A DNA stretch of 7,594 nucleotides from Desulfatitalea sp. (lineage in GTDB: Bacteria > Desulfobacterota > Desulfobacteria > Desulfobacterales > Desulfosarcinaceae), in the NCBI GenBank assembly GCA_018224505.1, contig JAGTVD010000281.1, positions 1-7,594 of the forward strand, read 5' to 3'. Under the pieces are notes generated by a model that ran no database searches, was not told the origin of the DNA, and saw only the letters and a list, made by a program, of their open reading frames with translations. Shown here one piece after another: positions 1 to 6,329 of this stretch; position 1 is the stretch's first letter; each line of letters starts with the position of its first letter. The position numbers were made by a program, and so were the translations under genes.

Positions 1-2
1 AA

Positions 3-110
3 AACGGCATGAACCGGTACCGCACCGAGTACATCGATCCCATCGCCATCATGTACACGCTGCACTTCTATGAGCCTTCCCACACTTTCGAATTTTATTT
101 CACCCTCTGA
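3..110 (+). CDS. C-terminal fragment of an unidentified protein (5' end outside window)
   Basis: Frame 3 is open from the window edge to a TGA at 108-110 and gives 35 residues ending EFYFTL. The codons end mainly in G or C like the neighbouring genes, so this looks like a true gene tail and not noise. The last 20 or so residues alternate hydrophobic/aromatic and polar residues (Y, F, H, T, E), as expected for a beta-strand, so an outer-membrane or beta-rich protein is possible. No family is recognisable from so short a piece. The gap to nadE is 53 bp with no visible terminator, so nadE may be co-transcribed with it. Confidence 0.5.
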   Translation, partial: NGMNRYRTEYIDPIAIMYTLHFYEPSHTFEFYFTL

Positions 111-163
111 TACGCTATGTTGCTTCCTGTTTGGACCCAAATCGGTAGCAAAGGATAGCCGTC

Positions 164-1807
164 ATGAAACTCGCCATTTTCCAAATCAATCCGCTGATCA
201 GCGATTTCAAAGGGCAGTACCAACGGATCACCGCTGCCTGCGCCCGGGCTGTGTCCGAGGGCGCCGATCTGGCGGTTTTCCCCGAACTGGCCCTGTGCGG
301 CTACCCGCCCCGGGATCTGCTGGAACAGCGAACCTTTATTGATGCCAACCGCCGTTGCCTGGATCGGTTGGTGGAGACGGTTCAGGGGATCGGCGTGATT
401 TGCGGGCTGGTGGTGCGCAACCCGGCCGATACCGGAAAAACATTGTACAACAGCGCCGTGCTTTTCGAGAATGGCCGGATTCTGCACCAGGTGCACAAGC
501 AGTTGCTGCCGACTTATGATGTCTTTGATGAACAACGCTATTTCGAATCCGGCCCCCCCAGCTCGACTTTGGTGTATAAAGGCCATCGCATCGGCCTGAC
601 GATCTGTGAGGATGCCTGGAACGACAAGGATGTGTTCCGCCGCCGGCTCTATGCGCTCGATCCGGTGGCGCAGCTGGCCAACGAAGGCATGGACCTGCTG
701 ATCAATATCGCCGCCTCGCCCTTTTCCAAGGGCAAGCGCGCCTTTCGGGAGCGCATGCTGGTTAAGATGGCCCGCAAACACAAAGTGCCGGTGGTATTTG
801 TGAACCAGGTGGGCGGCAACGACCACATTCTGTTCGACGGCGCGAGCGCGGTGTTCAGCGACCAGGGAGAAGCCGTGGCGCGCTGCGTGGATTTTCAGGA
901 AGATCACATCGTGTTCGATACCGCCATCGGACATGGGCAGATGCACCCTGTGACCGAATCGGAGACCCGTGCCATGTTCAACGCGCTGGTTATGGGCACG
1001 CATGACTACCTGTCCAAATGCGGCATCCGACAGGTGGTGGTGGGATTGTCGGGGGGCATGGACTCCGCCCTGGTGGCTTGCATTGCGACCCAGGCCCTGG
1101 GCCCGGAGAATGTCCGGACGGTTTTCATGCCCTCGCGCCACACTTCCCGGGACAATTTCGAAGACACCCGTGCCCTGGCCCGCAACCTGGGCATCGAACA
1201 TACCATCATCCCCATCGATACGCTTTACGAAGATTTCGTAAACGTGCTGCTGCCCGATGCCGACCGCTCTGCACCGAGCGTCACCGAACAGAACATTCAG
1301 GCCCGCGTGCGCGGTACCCTGCTGATGGGCATCTCCAACCGCGACGGCTGCCTGGTGCTTTCCACCGGCAACAAGAGTGAATTGGCCGTGGGTTACTGTA
1401 CGCTTTATGGTGACATGAACGGTGGCCTGGCTGTGATTTCCGATGTCTACAAAACCCTGGTGTACGAAATCGGCTGGATGCTCAATCAGGACCGGGAGAT
1501 CATCCCCCGGAGGATTCTCGAAAAGGCGCCATCGGCCGAGCTCAAGCCCGACCAGACCGACCAGGACGACTTACCGCCTTATGCCGTTCTGGATGCCATT
1601 CTGGAGGGATACATCGAAAGGTTGCTGTCAGCCGAGGAACTGGTGGCGGAAGGTCACGACGCCCGTATCGTCTCCGAGATGATCGCCATGGTGGAACGCA
1701 ACGAGTACAAGCGCCACCAAGCGGCGCCCGGCTTGAAGGTGACCGCCAAAGCATTTGGCGAAGGCCGGCGCTATCCCGTGGCCAAGCGCTTTACTGCCAT
1801 CGATTAG
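164..1807 (+). CDS. nadE: Glutamine-dependent NAD+ synthetase
   Basis: This cytoplasmic enzyme carries out the last step of NAD biosynthesis: nicotinic acid adenine dinucleotide plus ATP and glutamine gives NAD+, AMP, PPi and glutamate. The 547-residue product has the two expected domains. The N-terminal carbon-nitrogen hydrolase (glutaminase) domain, about residues 1-265, shows the Glu-Lys-Cys triad: E41 in VFPELALCGYPPRDLL, K112 in VHKQLLPTYDVF and C148 in GLTICEDAW. The C-terminal synthetase domain, about 275-547, shows the ATP pyrophosphatase P-loop SGGMDSA (296-302), STGNKSE (400-406) and SAELKPDQTDQDDLPPY (457-473). The length fits the short two-domain bacterial form. The ATG at 164 starts directly at the conserved hydrolase beta-strand MKLAIFQINP and has AAGGA at 151-155, 8 nt upstream. 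No internal damage is seen. The terminator at 1962-1983 separates it from the next gene. Confidence 0.97.
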   Translation: MKLAIFQINPLISDFKGQYQRITAACARAVSEGADLAVFPELALCGYPPRDLLEQRTFIDANRRCLDRLVETVQGIGVICGLVVRNPADTGKTLYNSAVLFENGRILHQVHKQLLPTYDVFDEQRYFESGPPSSTLVYKGHRIGLTICEDAWNDKDVFRRRLYALDPVAQLANEGMDLLINIAASPFSKGKRAFRERMLVKMARKHKVPVVFVNQVGGNDHILFDGASAVFSDQGEAVARCVDFQEDHIVFDTAIGHGQMHPVTESETRAMFNALVMGTHDYLSKCGIRQVVVGLSGGMDSALVACIATQALGPENVRTVFMPSRHTSRDNFEDTRALARNLGIEHTIIPIDTLYEDFVNVLLPDADRSAPSVTEQNIQARVRGTLLMGISNRDGCLVLSTGNKSELAVGYCTLYGDMNGGLAVISDVYKTLVYEIGWMLNQDREIIPRRILEKAPSAELKPDQTDQDDLPPYAVLDAILEGYIERLLSAEELVAEGHDARIVSEMIAMVERNEYKRHQAAPGLKVTAKAFGEGRRYPVAKRFTAID

Positions 1808-1961
1808 CAGGCCCGGGGTTTGTGGCCTAATGCGTCAACCCACTTCGACTCAAGTTCCGGCTTCAAAGTGGCGATATTGGATACCAGCGGACCCCGATGC
1901 GTCCATGGTGCCCGGCAGCCTTGATATGAAGCGTGCGCGGCGGCTTGCCTCGCCCGCCGGC

Positions 1962-1983
1962 GGCCGGGTTCCACGGCCTTTTT
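1962..1983 (+). terminator. Probable rho-independent terminator after nadE
   Basis: GGCCG (1962-1966) pairs perfectly with CGGCC (1974-1978) across a 7-nt loop, followed at once by TTTTT (1979-1983). The stem is short but all G/C. It lies about 155 bp past the nadE stop and just before the OmpA-domain gene, so it would close the nadE transcript. The 1808-1961 stretch before it shows no gene. Confidence 0.55.
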
Positions 1984-2021
1984 AAACCTTGGTTGAACAC
2001 TTGAATACAAAGTTGCAGACA

Positions 2022-3152
2022 ATGACCCGTCGACTCACCCCCATCCAATGCTGCGCGATCATGGCCCTGGCGCTTTTGACGTTCATGGCGCCGGCCACGG
2101 CGATGGCCAAGACACCGGAACCCCACATCATTCACTTCAGCCCCAATCAAACGGCGCTCAAGACAGCGGACAAGGAGCGGCTGCGTCACCTTATCGGCGG
2201 GTACCGCCCGGAAAGCGGTGAGAAGATCCTCGTGGTGGGCTACAGCGACAGCAGCGGCGATACGGCCCGGAACCTGCGCTTGTCCGAACGACGGGCCCGG
2301 GCGGTGCGTCACGCCATTGTGTCCCTGATCGACGAGGGCGCCCACCAGGTGGTGGCCCTGGGGCGCGGTGAAGCGAACCCGGTTGCCGATAACCGCCGCA
2401 AGGAAGGCCGTACCCAAAACCGACGGGTCGAGGTGTTTCTGGCCCGGGCAGTGGATGCACCGCTTGCAGTGGGAAAGCAGAATGAACCGGTTCGATTGGA
2501 TCGGGATGTGGTGGCGCCTCTGGTGCGGGACGCCTTGGCATTGTTGCGCCGCCAGCGGCTGCCCGAAGCGTTGCAGCTCCTGCACCGGGCGCGTGAACAC
2601 GGGGCCGAGCAGTATGGCGGCTGGCATACGGCTTACGGTATTGCCGGCTATTATGCGGCCAATGATCCGGACACAGCTATGGCGCACCTGGTCAAGGCGC
2701 TGCACAGCGATCCATTTGATGAACTTGCCCGCGATTTTCTGGGGCGCATGGAAGCCAGGGAAAAGGTCGCCCAAGGCGAGATCACGTCGGAGATGGGGCG
2801 CCGGGCGGAGGCGCCCATCGCTGTCATGACGCCTTCCCAGGCGCATGAGTATCTAAGACTGTTTCAGGTGCGGCCCCATGGCCGCCGGCGGTTGGCCGAT
2901 CGGCCGGTTGACGCCTGGCAATGCCGCGATCTACATGGACGGCCGGTTACCTACTATTTCGATCACGCCCGGGTGCACACGTGGGCATTCGAGCAGCCGG
3001 GCGGCGCGCAGCCCACGGTACTGCCGAAGCCTTCCGCCGCCGCGGCACAACCATTGACTGCATCGGACTTCAAGCCCCCCACTGCAGACAGCCCTTCCGT
3101 CAATGCGTTGGCGAGCCCAAGTGGGGTCTGGGATTCCAGACTTTTCCGTTAA
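2022..3152 (+). CDS. Exported OmpA-domain protein with helical-repeat middle and C-terminal extension
   Basis: The 376-residue product starts with a Sec signal peptide: MTRR n-region, hydrophobic stretch about residues 8-25, and a likely cleavage near ATAMA-KT (29/30). Residues about 35-142 form an OmpA/MotB-like peptidoglycan-binding domain with GYSDSSG (73-79), LSERRARAV (87-95) and GRGEANPVADNRRKEGRTQNRR (114-135, key residues G, N and RR). D76 and R91 sit 15 apart, as do the diaminopimelate-contacting Asp and Arg of OmpA. Residues about 163-245 are helical and TPR-like (QRLPEALQLLHRA, DPDTAMAHLVKALHSDPFD). The tail has an aromatic patch (about 298-323) and a Pro/Ala/Ser-rich end. I chose ATG 2022 because the signal peptide begins there; a TTG at 1989 adds 11 residues that do not look like a signal. 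No strong Shine-Dalgarno is visible. The OmpA domain at the N-terminus is unusual. A periplasmic cell-wall-attached role is inferred; no specific function is known. Confidence 0.85.
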   Translation: MTRRLTPIQCCAIMALALLTFMAPATAMAKTPEPHIIHFSPNQTALKTADKERLRHLIGGYRPESGEKILVVGYSDSSGDTARNLRLSERRARAVRHAIVSLIDEGAHQVVALGRGEANPVADNRRKEGRTQNRRVEVFLARAVDAPLAVGKQNEPVRLDRDVVAPLVRDALALLRRQRLPEALQLLHRAREHGAEQYGGWHTAYGIAGYYAANDPDTAMAHLVKALHSDPFDELARDFLGRMEAREKVAQGEITSEMGRRAEAPIAVMTPSQAHEYLRLFQVRPHGRRRLADRPVDAWQCRDLHGRPVTYYFDHARVHTWAFEQPGGAQPTVLPKPSAAAAQPLTASDFKPPTADSPSVNALASPSGVWDSRLFR

Positions 3153-3622
3153 TCGGCCTTCTTGCGGTCCCACCCCCAATTTTCATAATACTGCCAACTG
3201 GCGATGGTGTTGAGTTCCCTGATGCGACGATCTTTTTCCAGCAGGCTGGCACGCAGCACATCACCAATGGAAAGCAGCCCGATGTATTGGTCTTCTTTGC
3301 GGATCAGAATATGGCGGATGAACAGACCGATGAACATCTCCTCCAACCGCATCACCTCGGTGTCGCAGGTGGCGCTGTGTAGCTGGGTTTGCATATGATC
3401 GCAGACCATCGCCTGGCGGGGATCGAATCCGGGTTGGCCCATGGCGCGCAACAGATCCCGCTCCGTCCAGATGCCCACAATATCTTCCGCTTTTTTAATC
3501 AGGATGGCACCGATATTCGCCTGGTTCATTCGCTCGATGGCTGCGGCGATGGTCTGATCGTGGCGGATGGCGATGATCTCAAAAGGCCGTTTGTCGTTGA
3601 GAATGTCTTCAGCGGTTTTCAT
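3149..3622 (-). CDS. Two-CBS-domain protein
   Basis: The 157-residue soluble protein consists of a CBS pair (Bateman module) and little else. CBS1 is about residues 5-62, ending IVGIWTERDLLRAM; CBS2 is about 72-130, ending YIGLLSIGDVLRASL. Such modules usually bind adenosine nucleotides and act as energy or signal sensors. Stand-alone versions are common and mostly without an assigned target. The C-terminal tail (about 130-157) is charged then aromatic, with W143, Y145, Y146, W149 and W151. ATG at 3622 is chosen over an upstream in-frame ATG at 3658 because a strong AAGGAG precedes it by 6 nt and the CBS fold begins right after. The stop overlaps the stop of the convergent OmpA-domain gene (TTAA at 3149-3152), and no terminator lies between them. 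A possible promoter is at 3658-3686. The ligand and partner cannot be told from the sequence. Confidence 0.92.
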   Translation of the reverse strand: MKTAEDILNDKRPFEIIAIRHDQTIAAAIERMNQANIGAILIKKAEDIVGIWTERDLLRAMGQPGFDPRQAMVCDHMQTQLHSATCDTEVMRLEEMFIGLFIRHILIRKEDQYIGLLSIGDVLRASLLEKDRRIRELNTIASWQYYENWGWDRKKAD

Positions 3623-3628
3623 GATGGT

Positions 3629-3634
3629 CTCCTT
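3629..3634 (-). promoter_or_regulatory. Ribosome binding site fixing the CBS gene start
   Basis: AAGGAG on the minus strand lies 6 nt before the ATG at 3622. It lies inside the 36-nt extension that the upstream ATG (3658) would add, so it supports 3622 as the real start. Confidence 0.75.
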
Positions 3635-3640
3635 CTTTCG

Positions 3641-3656
3641 GGGTTTGGCGAAACCC
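3641..3656. repeat. Perfect 6-bp inverted repeat at the CBS gene transcription start
   Basis: GGGTTT (3641-3646) and AAACCC (3651-3656) are perfect complements around a 4-nt GGCG loop. The element sits between the candidate -10 and the RBS of the CBS gene. It could be an operator over the start site or a short leader hairpin; the sequence alone cannot decide. Confidence 0.45.
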
Positions 3657-3657
3657 A

Positions 3658-3686
3658 ATCATACGCGTGCGAATCGACGGTTGCAG
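3658..3686 (-). promoter_or_regulatory. Possible sigma70 promoter of the CBS gene
   Basis: On the minus strand CTGCAA (3686-3681) and TATGAT (3663-3658) are separated by exactly 17 bp. The -10 matches the consensus in 5 of 6 positions, the -35 in only 3 of 6. The start of transcription would fall near 3651, leaving a leader of about 30 nt. The spacer and -35 lie inside an ACGCGTGC/GCACGCGT inverted repeat. Confidence 0.35.
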
Positions 3687-3717
3687 CCGGGTTTAAGCCG
3701 TTACAATAAGCACGCGT
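3663..3717. repeat. Separated 8-bp inverted repeat (ACGCGTGC / GCACGCGT) around the CBS promoter
   Basis: ACGCGTGC at 3663-3670 and GCACGCGT at 3710-3717 are exact reverse complements with 39 bp between them. One arm overlaps the edge of the candidate -10 and spacer; the other lies upstream of the -35. Each arm holds the palindrome ACGCGT. The placement fits a pair of operator sites bridged by a regulator, but that is inference. Confidence 0.4.
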
Positions 3718-3784
3718 TTCCTATATGTAAAACAGAACAGCCCGCCACGCGGATGGTCTGATTCAGTGGGCGCGATGGAATATA

Positions 3785-3812
3785 CTGCCGGTGCTGAAAT
3801 GAGCGCCGGCAG
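3785..3812. repeat. Strong intergenic hairpin (11-bp stem, 6-nt loop)
   Basis: CTGCCGGTGCT (3785-3795) pairs with AGCGCCGGCAG (3802-3812) with a single T-G wobble, around the loop GAAATG. On neither strand is it followed by a T-run, so it is not a standard terminator. It sits between the divergent CBS and cold-shock genes, just upstream of an A-rich stretch (3819-3832). It may separate the two control regions, be a repeat-family member, or encode part of a small RNA. Confidence 0.6.
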
Positions 3813-3818
3813 GTTGTG

Positions 3819-3876
3819 AAAAAATTAAAAAATGGGTGCATAAACTGCTTGATTTCGACCCAAAAGATGCTACAGT
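3819..3876 (+). promoter_or_regulatory. Extended -10 promoter with A-rich upstream tract for the cold-shock gene
   Basis: TTGATT (3849-3854) is followed by a 16-bp spacer and TACAGT (3871-3876). The spacer ends in TG-C, giving the extended -10 form TGCTACAGT. An A/T-only tract at 3819-3832 lies about where an UP element would. Transcription would start near 3883. Confidence 0.5.
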
Positions 3877-3882
3877 ACCTGC

Positions 3883-4002
3883 AATCAATAAAGACCCGAT
3901 CTTAATTGGCGGGCGGTTTCGCGCTTAAGGAAAGTCCAGCTCAATCGCAGTGACATCCTCAAGTCAGAAGCTTTGGGAATTTTACGAAAGGAGGGTGTTA
4001 CG
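3883..4002 (+). promoter_or_regulatory. Long 5' leader of the cold-shock gene with a possible anti-Shine-Dalgarno element
   Basis: With the promoter proposed at 3849-3876, the cold-shock mRNA has a leader of about 120 nt and no coding sequence. Long structured leaders are known for cspA-type genes. Here a small stem, TGAC (3951-3954) with GTCA (3963-3966), presents the loop ATCCTCAA. Its ATCCTC (3955-3960) can pair with GAGGGT (3991-3996), which overlaps the ribosome-binding site. That would let RNA folding control translation. No known riboswitch class is recognised. Confidence 0.35.
3987..3995 (+). promoter_or_regulatory. Strong ribosome binding site fixing the cold-shock gene start
   Basis: AAAGGAGGG lies 7 nt before the ATG at 4003. 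It excludes the in-frame TTG at 3973, which lies upstream of it. Confidence 0.85.
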
Positions 4003-4206
4003 ATGCCAAGTGGAACAGTAAAATGGTTTAACAGCAGCAAAGGCTATGGGTTCATCGAGCAGGAGAGCGGCGGACCGGATGTTTTTGTACATCATTCCGG
4101 TATCAATTCAACCGGTTTCAGGTCACTCAACGAAGGCGATCAGGTGGACTTCGAGATCCAACAAGGCCCCAAGGGCCCGTCGGCTGTCAACGTTACCATT
4201 CGTTAA
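4003..4206 (+). CDS. CspA-family cold-shock protein
   Basis: The 67-residue protein is a single cold-shock domain, the usual length for CspA relatives. It binds single-stranded RNA and DNA and typically acts as an RNA chaperone that keeps transcripts unfolded. It starts MPSGTVKWFN and carries RNP1 as KGYGFIEQ (13-20) and RNP2 as VFVHHS (27-32), with the aromatic residues W8, F9, Y15, F17, F28 and H30 that stack on bases. ATG 4003 is set by a very strong AAAGGAGGG. The gene is monocistronic: it has its own promoter and a long leader upstream and a strong terminator 22 bp past its stop. Cold induction is not provable from sequence, since many family members are constitutive. The exact csp letter cannot be assigned. 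Confidence 0.97.
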   Translation: MPSGTVKWFNSSKGYGFIEQESGGPDVFVHHSGINSTGFRSLNEGDQVDFEIQQGPKGPSAVNVTIR

Positions 4207-4227
4207 TTATCGTTTTCGACCGATTTT

Positions 4228-4265
4228 AAAGGGCATTTTTTCTGATCAGGGAAAATGCCCTTTTT
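4228..4265 (+). terminator. Strong rho-independent terminator after the cold-shock gene
   Basis: AAAGGGCATTTT (4228-4239) and AAAATGCCCTTT (4252-4263) form a perfect 12-bp stem around a 12-nt loop, with the T-run reaching 4265. It lies 22 bp past the cold-shock stop. Its right edge touches the stop of the convergent radical SAM gene (4264-4266). On the minus strand the trailing T-run is only TTT, so it may end that operon too, less strongly. Confidence 0.92.
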
Positions 4266-5235
4266 ATGTGCCGCCTTCGGGCCGGCGCTGAATGCCCCAG
4301 TGCGTCGCCGGCGTCCCCAACCGCTTGCCCTGCCAGGTGTTTCGATGTTCGAGGCGCTGCTCAATCATCTGGCGGGTCCCGTTCTTGTCCATTGCCCAAC
4401 GGGGCGCCAGCAGCTCAATAGGGCGGGGATCACCAGTCAGACGCTGGATGACCATCGATGCCGGCAGCCGCTCGAGCACATCACACACCAGGTCCACGTA
4501 ATCGGATTGCGCCAGGCAGGGATATAGACCTGCCTGATACTGGTCGGCCAGGGGGGTGCCTGCAATGACGTAAAGCAGGTGCAGTTTAATGCCGTCGATG
4601 GGCAGGCGTGCGACGAAGTCGGCCGTGGCCAGCATTTGCGCCCGGCTTTCACCGGGCAGTCCCAGAATGATGTGCGTGCAGATCGGGATGCCCGCTGCTG
4701 CAGTGGCCCGCACCGCCTTTTCGAAATCCGCAACCGTATGCCCCCGATGGATCCGTGCCAGAGTGGCGTCGTGGGCCGATTGCAAACCATATTCGATCCA
4801 TACCAGGTGGTGCCGGGCATAGTCCGCCAGCAGCGCCAGCACTGCTTCGTCCACGCAGTCGGGCCGCGTGCCCACGGCCAGCCCAACCACATCCGGCACG
4901 GCCAGGGCTTCGTCGTACATGGCTTTGAGCTGCGCAAGGGGGGCGTAGGTGTTGGAAAAGGACTGGAAGTAGGCCACGAATCGGTGGGCCTTGAAGCGGC
5001 GCGCCACAGCTGCCTTGCTGGCTTCCAGCTGCGCACCGACGGATATGCCGCGGGCATGGGCCCCCGTACCCGATCCGCGCGGGTTGCAGTAAATACAGCC
5101 GCCGGTGCCTTTGCTGCCGTCCCGGTTGGGGCAGGTAAGGCCCGCGTCGACGCTCAGCTTGTGCACCCGTTCGCCGAAGCGCTGTCGGAAGTAGGTGTTC
5201 AGATCGTAGTAGCGCCGGGGCTTTCGTTGCGTCAT
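4264..5235 (-). CDS. YhcC/TIGR01212-family radical SAM protein
   Basis: The 323-residue protein resembles E. coli YhcC, a radical SAM enzyme whose reaction I cannot name. The cluster cysteines are C35, C47 and C50 in CPNRDGSKGTGGCIYC, a C-x11-C-x2-C spacing peculiar to this family instead of the classic CxxxCxxC; together with SAM they would hold one [4Fe-4S] cluster. Further family-like stretches are YFQSFSNTYAPL (89-100), VGTRPDCV (121-128), WIEYGLQSAHD (146-156), HIILGLPGES (188-197) and IKLHLLYVIAGTPLA (216-230). ATG 5235 is chosen because its ATGA overlaps the TGA of the exporter gene upstream, indicating translational coupling; a GTG at 5277 would add 14 residues lying wholly inside the exporter reading frame. 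It is the last gene of the three-gene operon. The substrate is unknown. Confidence 0.92.
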   Translation of the reverse strand: MTQRKPRRYYDLNTYFRQRFGERVHKLSVDAGLTCPNRDGSKGTGGCIYCNPRGSGTGAHARGISVGAQLEASKAAVARRFKAHRFVAYFQSFSNTYAPLAQLKAMYDEALAVPDVVGLAVGTRPDCVDEAVLALLADYARHHLVWIEYGLQSAHDATLARIHRGHTVADFEKAVRATAAAGIPICTHIILGLPGESRAQMLATADFVARLPIDGIKLHLLYVIAGTPLADQYQAGLYPCLAQSDYVDLVCDVLERLPASMVIQRLTGDPRPIELLAPRWAMDKNGTRQMIEQRLEHRNTWQGKRLGTPATHWGIQRRPEGGT

Positions 5236-6254
5236 CCCCTGGTTCCTCGGTCGCCATCGGTGGTCAGGGGCAGGCACGGCTCGGTATTGCAGTGGAACAC
5301 TTCCACTGTGATGTGGGCCAGATCGTCCACTGCGCTCAACAGTGCTTTGTAGTAATCCGGCGGACGGGCATTATGGGTCACCAGGGAAACAATGGCCGCC
5401 AATTGATTGGCCCCCACTTGCCACAAGTGAAGATCGACGATGCGATTATCGGCATCGGCTTCGATCAAGCCGCGGATCCGTTCCGCTGTTTGCGGGTCCG
5501 TGTCGTGGTCCAAAAGAATTTTGCCGGTGGCCCGCAGCAGACCGAGAGCCCATTTAGCGATGATCACCGAGCCCACGATGCCGATGGCAGCGTCCAGCCA
5601 GACCCAATCCCAGTATTTGCCGGCCGTCAGTCCGCATATGGCCAGCACGGAGGTGAGGGCATCCGCCAATACGTGCAGGTAGGCACTGCGTAGGTTGTGG
5701 TCCTGGTGACCGTGGCCGTGATGATGGTGTGCCTTGTCCCGGGCGCCACCCGAAGCGTCTTCGTGGGAATGGTTTTGATGATCGGTCCTATCTTTATGGT
5801 GGGGATGACTCAGCAGAAGCGCGCTGACCAGGTTGACAATCAAGCCGATCACCGCCACCACCAGCGCCTCGTTGAAATGGATCGGCTGTGGATGGAAAAG
5901 GCGGCGCACCGATTCCACGGCGATCAGCAAGGCCACCACCGCCAGGACCACGGCACTGGTGAAACCGCCCAGCACACTGATTTTACCGGTGCCGAAGGTG
6001 AACCGCCGGTTGCGCGCATGCTTGCGTGCAAAGTAGTAGGCCGCCGCTGTGATGCCCAGGGCCGCCGCATGGGTTCCCATATGCCAACCGTCGGCCAGCA
6101 GCGCCATGGAGCCGTAGGCCATGCCGGCGGCGATTTCCACCACCATGGTTAACAGCGTCAAGCCCACCACCAGCAGTACGCGACGCTCATTGGCGGGGTC
6201 GTGCAGGGCAAAGTCGTGGGCGTGGGACCATTTGTGCAGGGAGTATCGATGCAT
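5232..6254 (-). CDS. dmeF: Cation diffusion facilitator, DmeF-type Co2+/Ni2+ exporter
   Basis: This inner-membrane antiporter of about 340 residues exports divalent metal using the proton gradient. Six membrane segments fall at about 25-48, 49-76, 93-114, 129-149, 187-212 and 218-243, then a cytoplasmic C-terminal domain. The transport site is H58 and H62 (DGWHMGTH) in TM2 plus H194 and D198 (HVLADALTS) in TM5. The H-x3-H form in TM2 fits the DmeF Co/Ni branch better than zinc exporters (H-x3-D) or iron exporters (D-x3-D). The loop between TM4 and TM5 (about 150-186) has 13 histidines, typical for metal capture. ATG 6254 matches the family beginning (MH-x-x-S-x-x-x-W-x-H) and has GGAG 12 nt upstream; ATG 6272 would add six residues and has no RBS. 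The reading frame extends further upstream only into the preceding gene. No DmeR/RcnR gene is adjacent. Zinc or other metals remain possible. Confidence 0.9.
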   Translation of the reverse strand: MHRYSLHKWSHAHDFALHDPANERRVLLVVGLTLLTMVVEIAAGMAYGSMALLADGWHMGTHAAALGITAAAYYFARKHARNRRFTFGTGKISVLGGFTSAVVLAVVALLIAVESVRRLFHPQPIHFNEALVVAVIGLIVNLVSALLLSHPHHKDRTDHQNHSHEDASGGARDKAHHHHGHGHQDHNLRSAYLHVLADALTSVLAICGLTAGKYWDWVWLDAAIGIVGSVIIAKWALGLLRATGKILLDHDTDPQTAERIRGLIEADADNRIVDLHLWQVGANQLAAIVSLVTHNARPPDYYKALLSAVDDLAHITVEVFHCNTEPCLPLTTDGDRGTRG

Positions 6255-6282
6255 CGGCGCGTTGGGCTCCATAGGTGATACG

Positions 6283-6329
6283 CTGACATCTTCCTGGCGC
6301 CCCTTTGGACGCCAGGCTGCCGCCGTCAG
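6283..6329 (-). promoter_or_regulatory. Two-part hairpin between the cysteine-rich gene and dmeF
   Basis: CCTGGCG (6293-6299) pairs perfectly with CGCCAGG (6310-6316), and outside it CTGAC (6283-6287) pairs with GTCAG (6325-6329). On the minus strand the structure fills the gap between the two genes and includes the AGGAAG that precedes dmeF. It has no T-run, so it is not a terminator. It could trim or slow expression of the downstream genes. Confidence 0.4.

Noticed and set aside
95..1201. 368-codon open frame on the minus strand opposite nadE
   Set aside because: It lies wholly over a clear nadE with all catalytic motifs; its translation is rich in His, Gln, Gly and Arg and has no domain, as expected of a GC-rich shadow frame.
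1808..1961. Searched for a promoter or small gene between nadE and the OmpA-domain gene
   Set aside because: No -35/-10 pair with acceptable spacing and no frame with an RBS was convincing.
1863..2846. 327-codon open frame on the minus strand opposite the OmpA-domain gene
   Set aside because: The plus-strand frame has a signal peptide and an intact OmpA domain; the minus frame is Arg/His/Gly-rich without motifs.
3785..3812. Hairpin considered as a terminator
   Set aside because: No T-run follows on either strand and no gene ends nearby.
3929..3937. GGAAAGTCC, which resembles a conserved piece of RNase P RNA
   Set aside because: The cold-shock gene starts 66 bp later, leaving no room for the roughly 350-nt RNA, and no other RNase P element is seen.
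4579..5352. 257-codon plus-strand frame opposite the radical SAM gene
   Set aside because: Shadow of a gene with a conserved cysteine motif and family signature.
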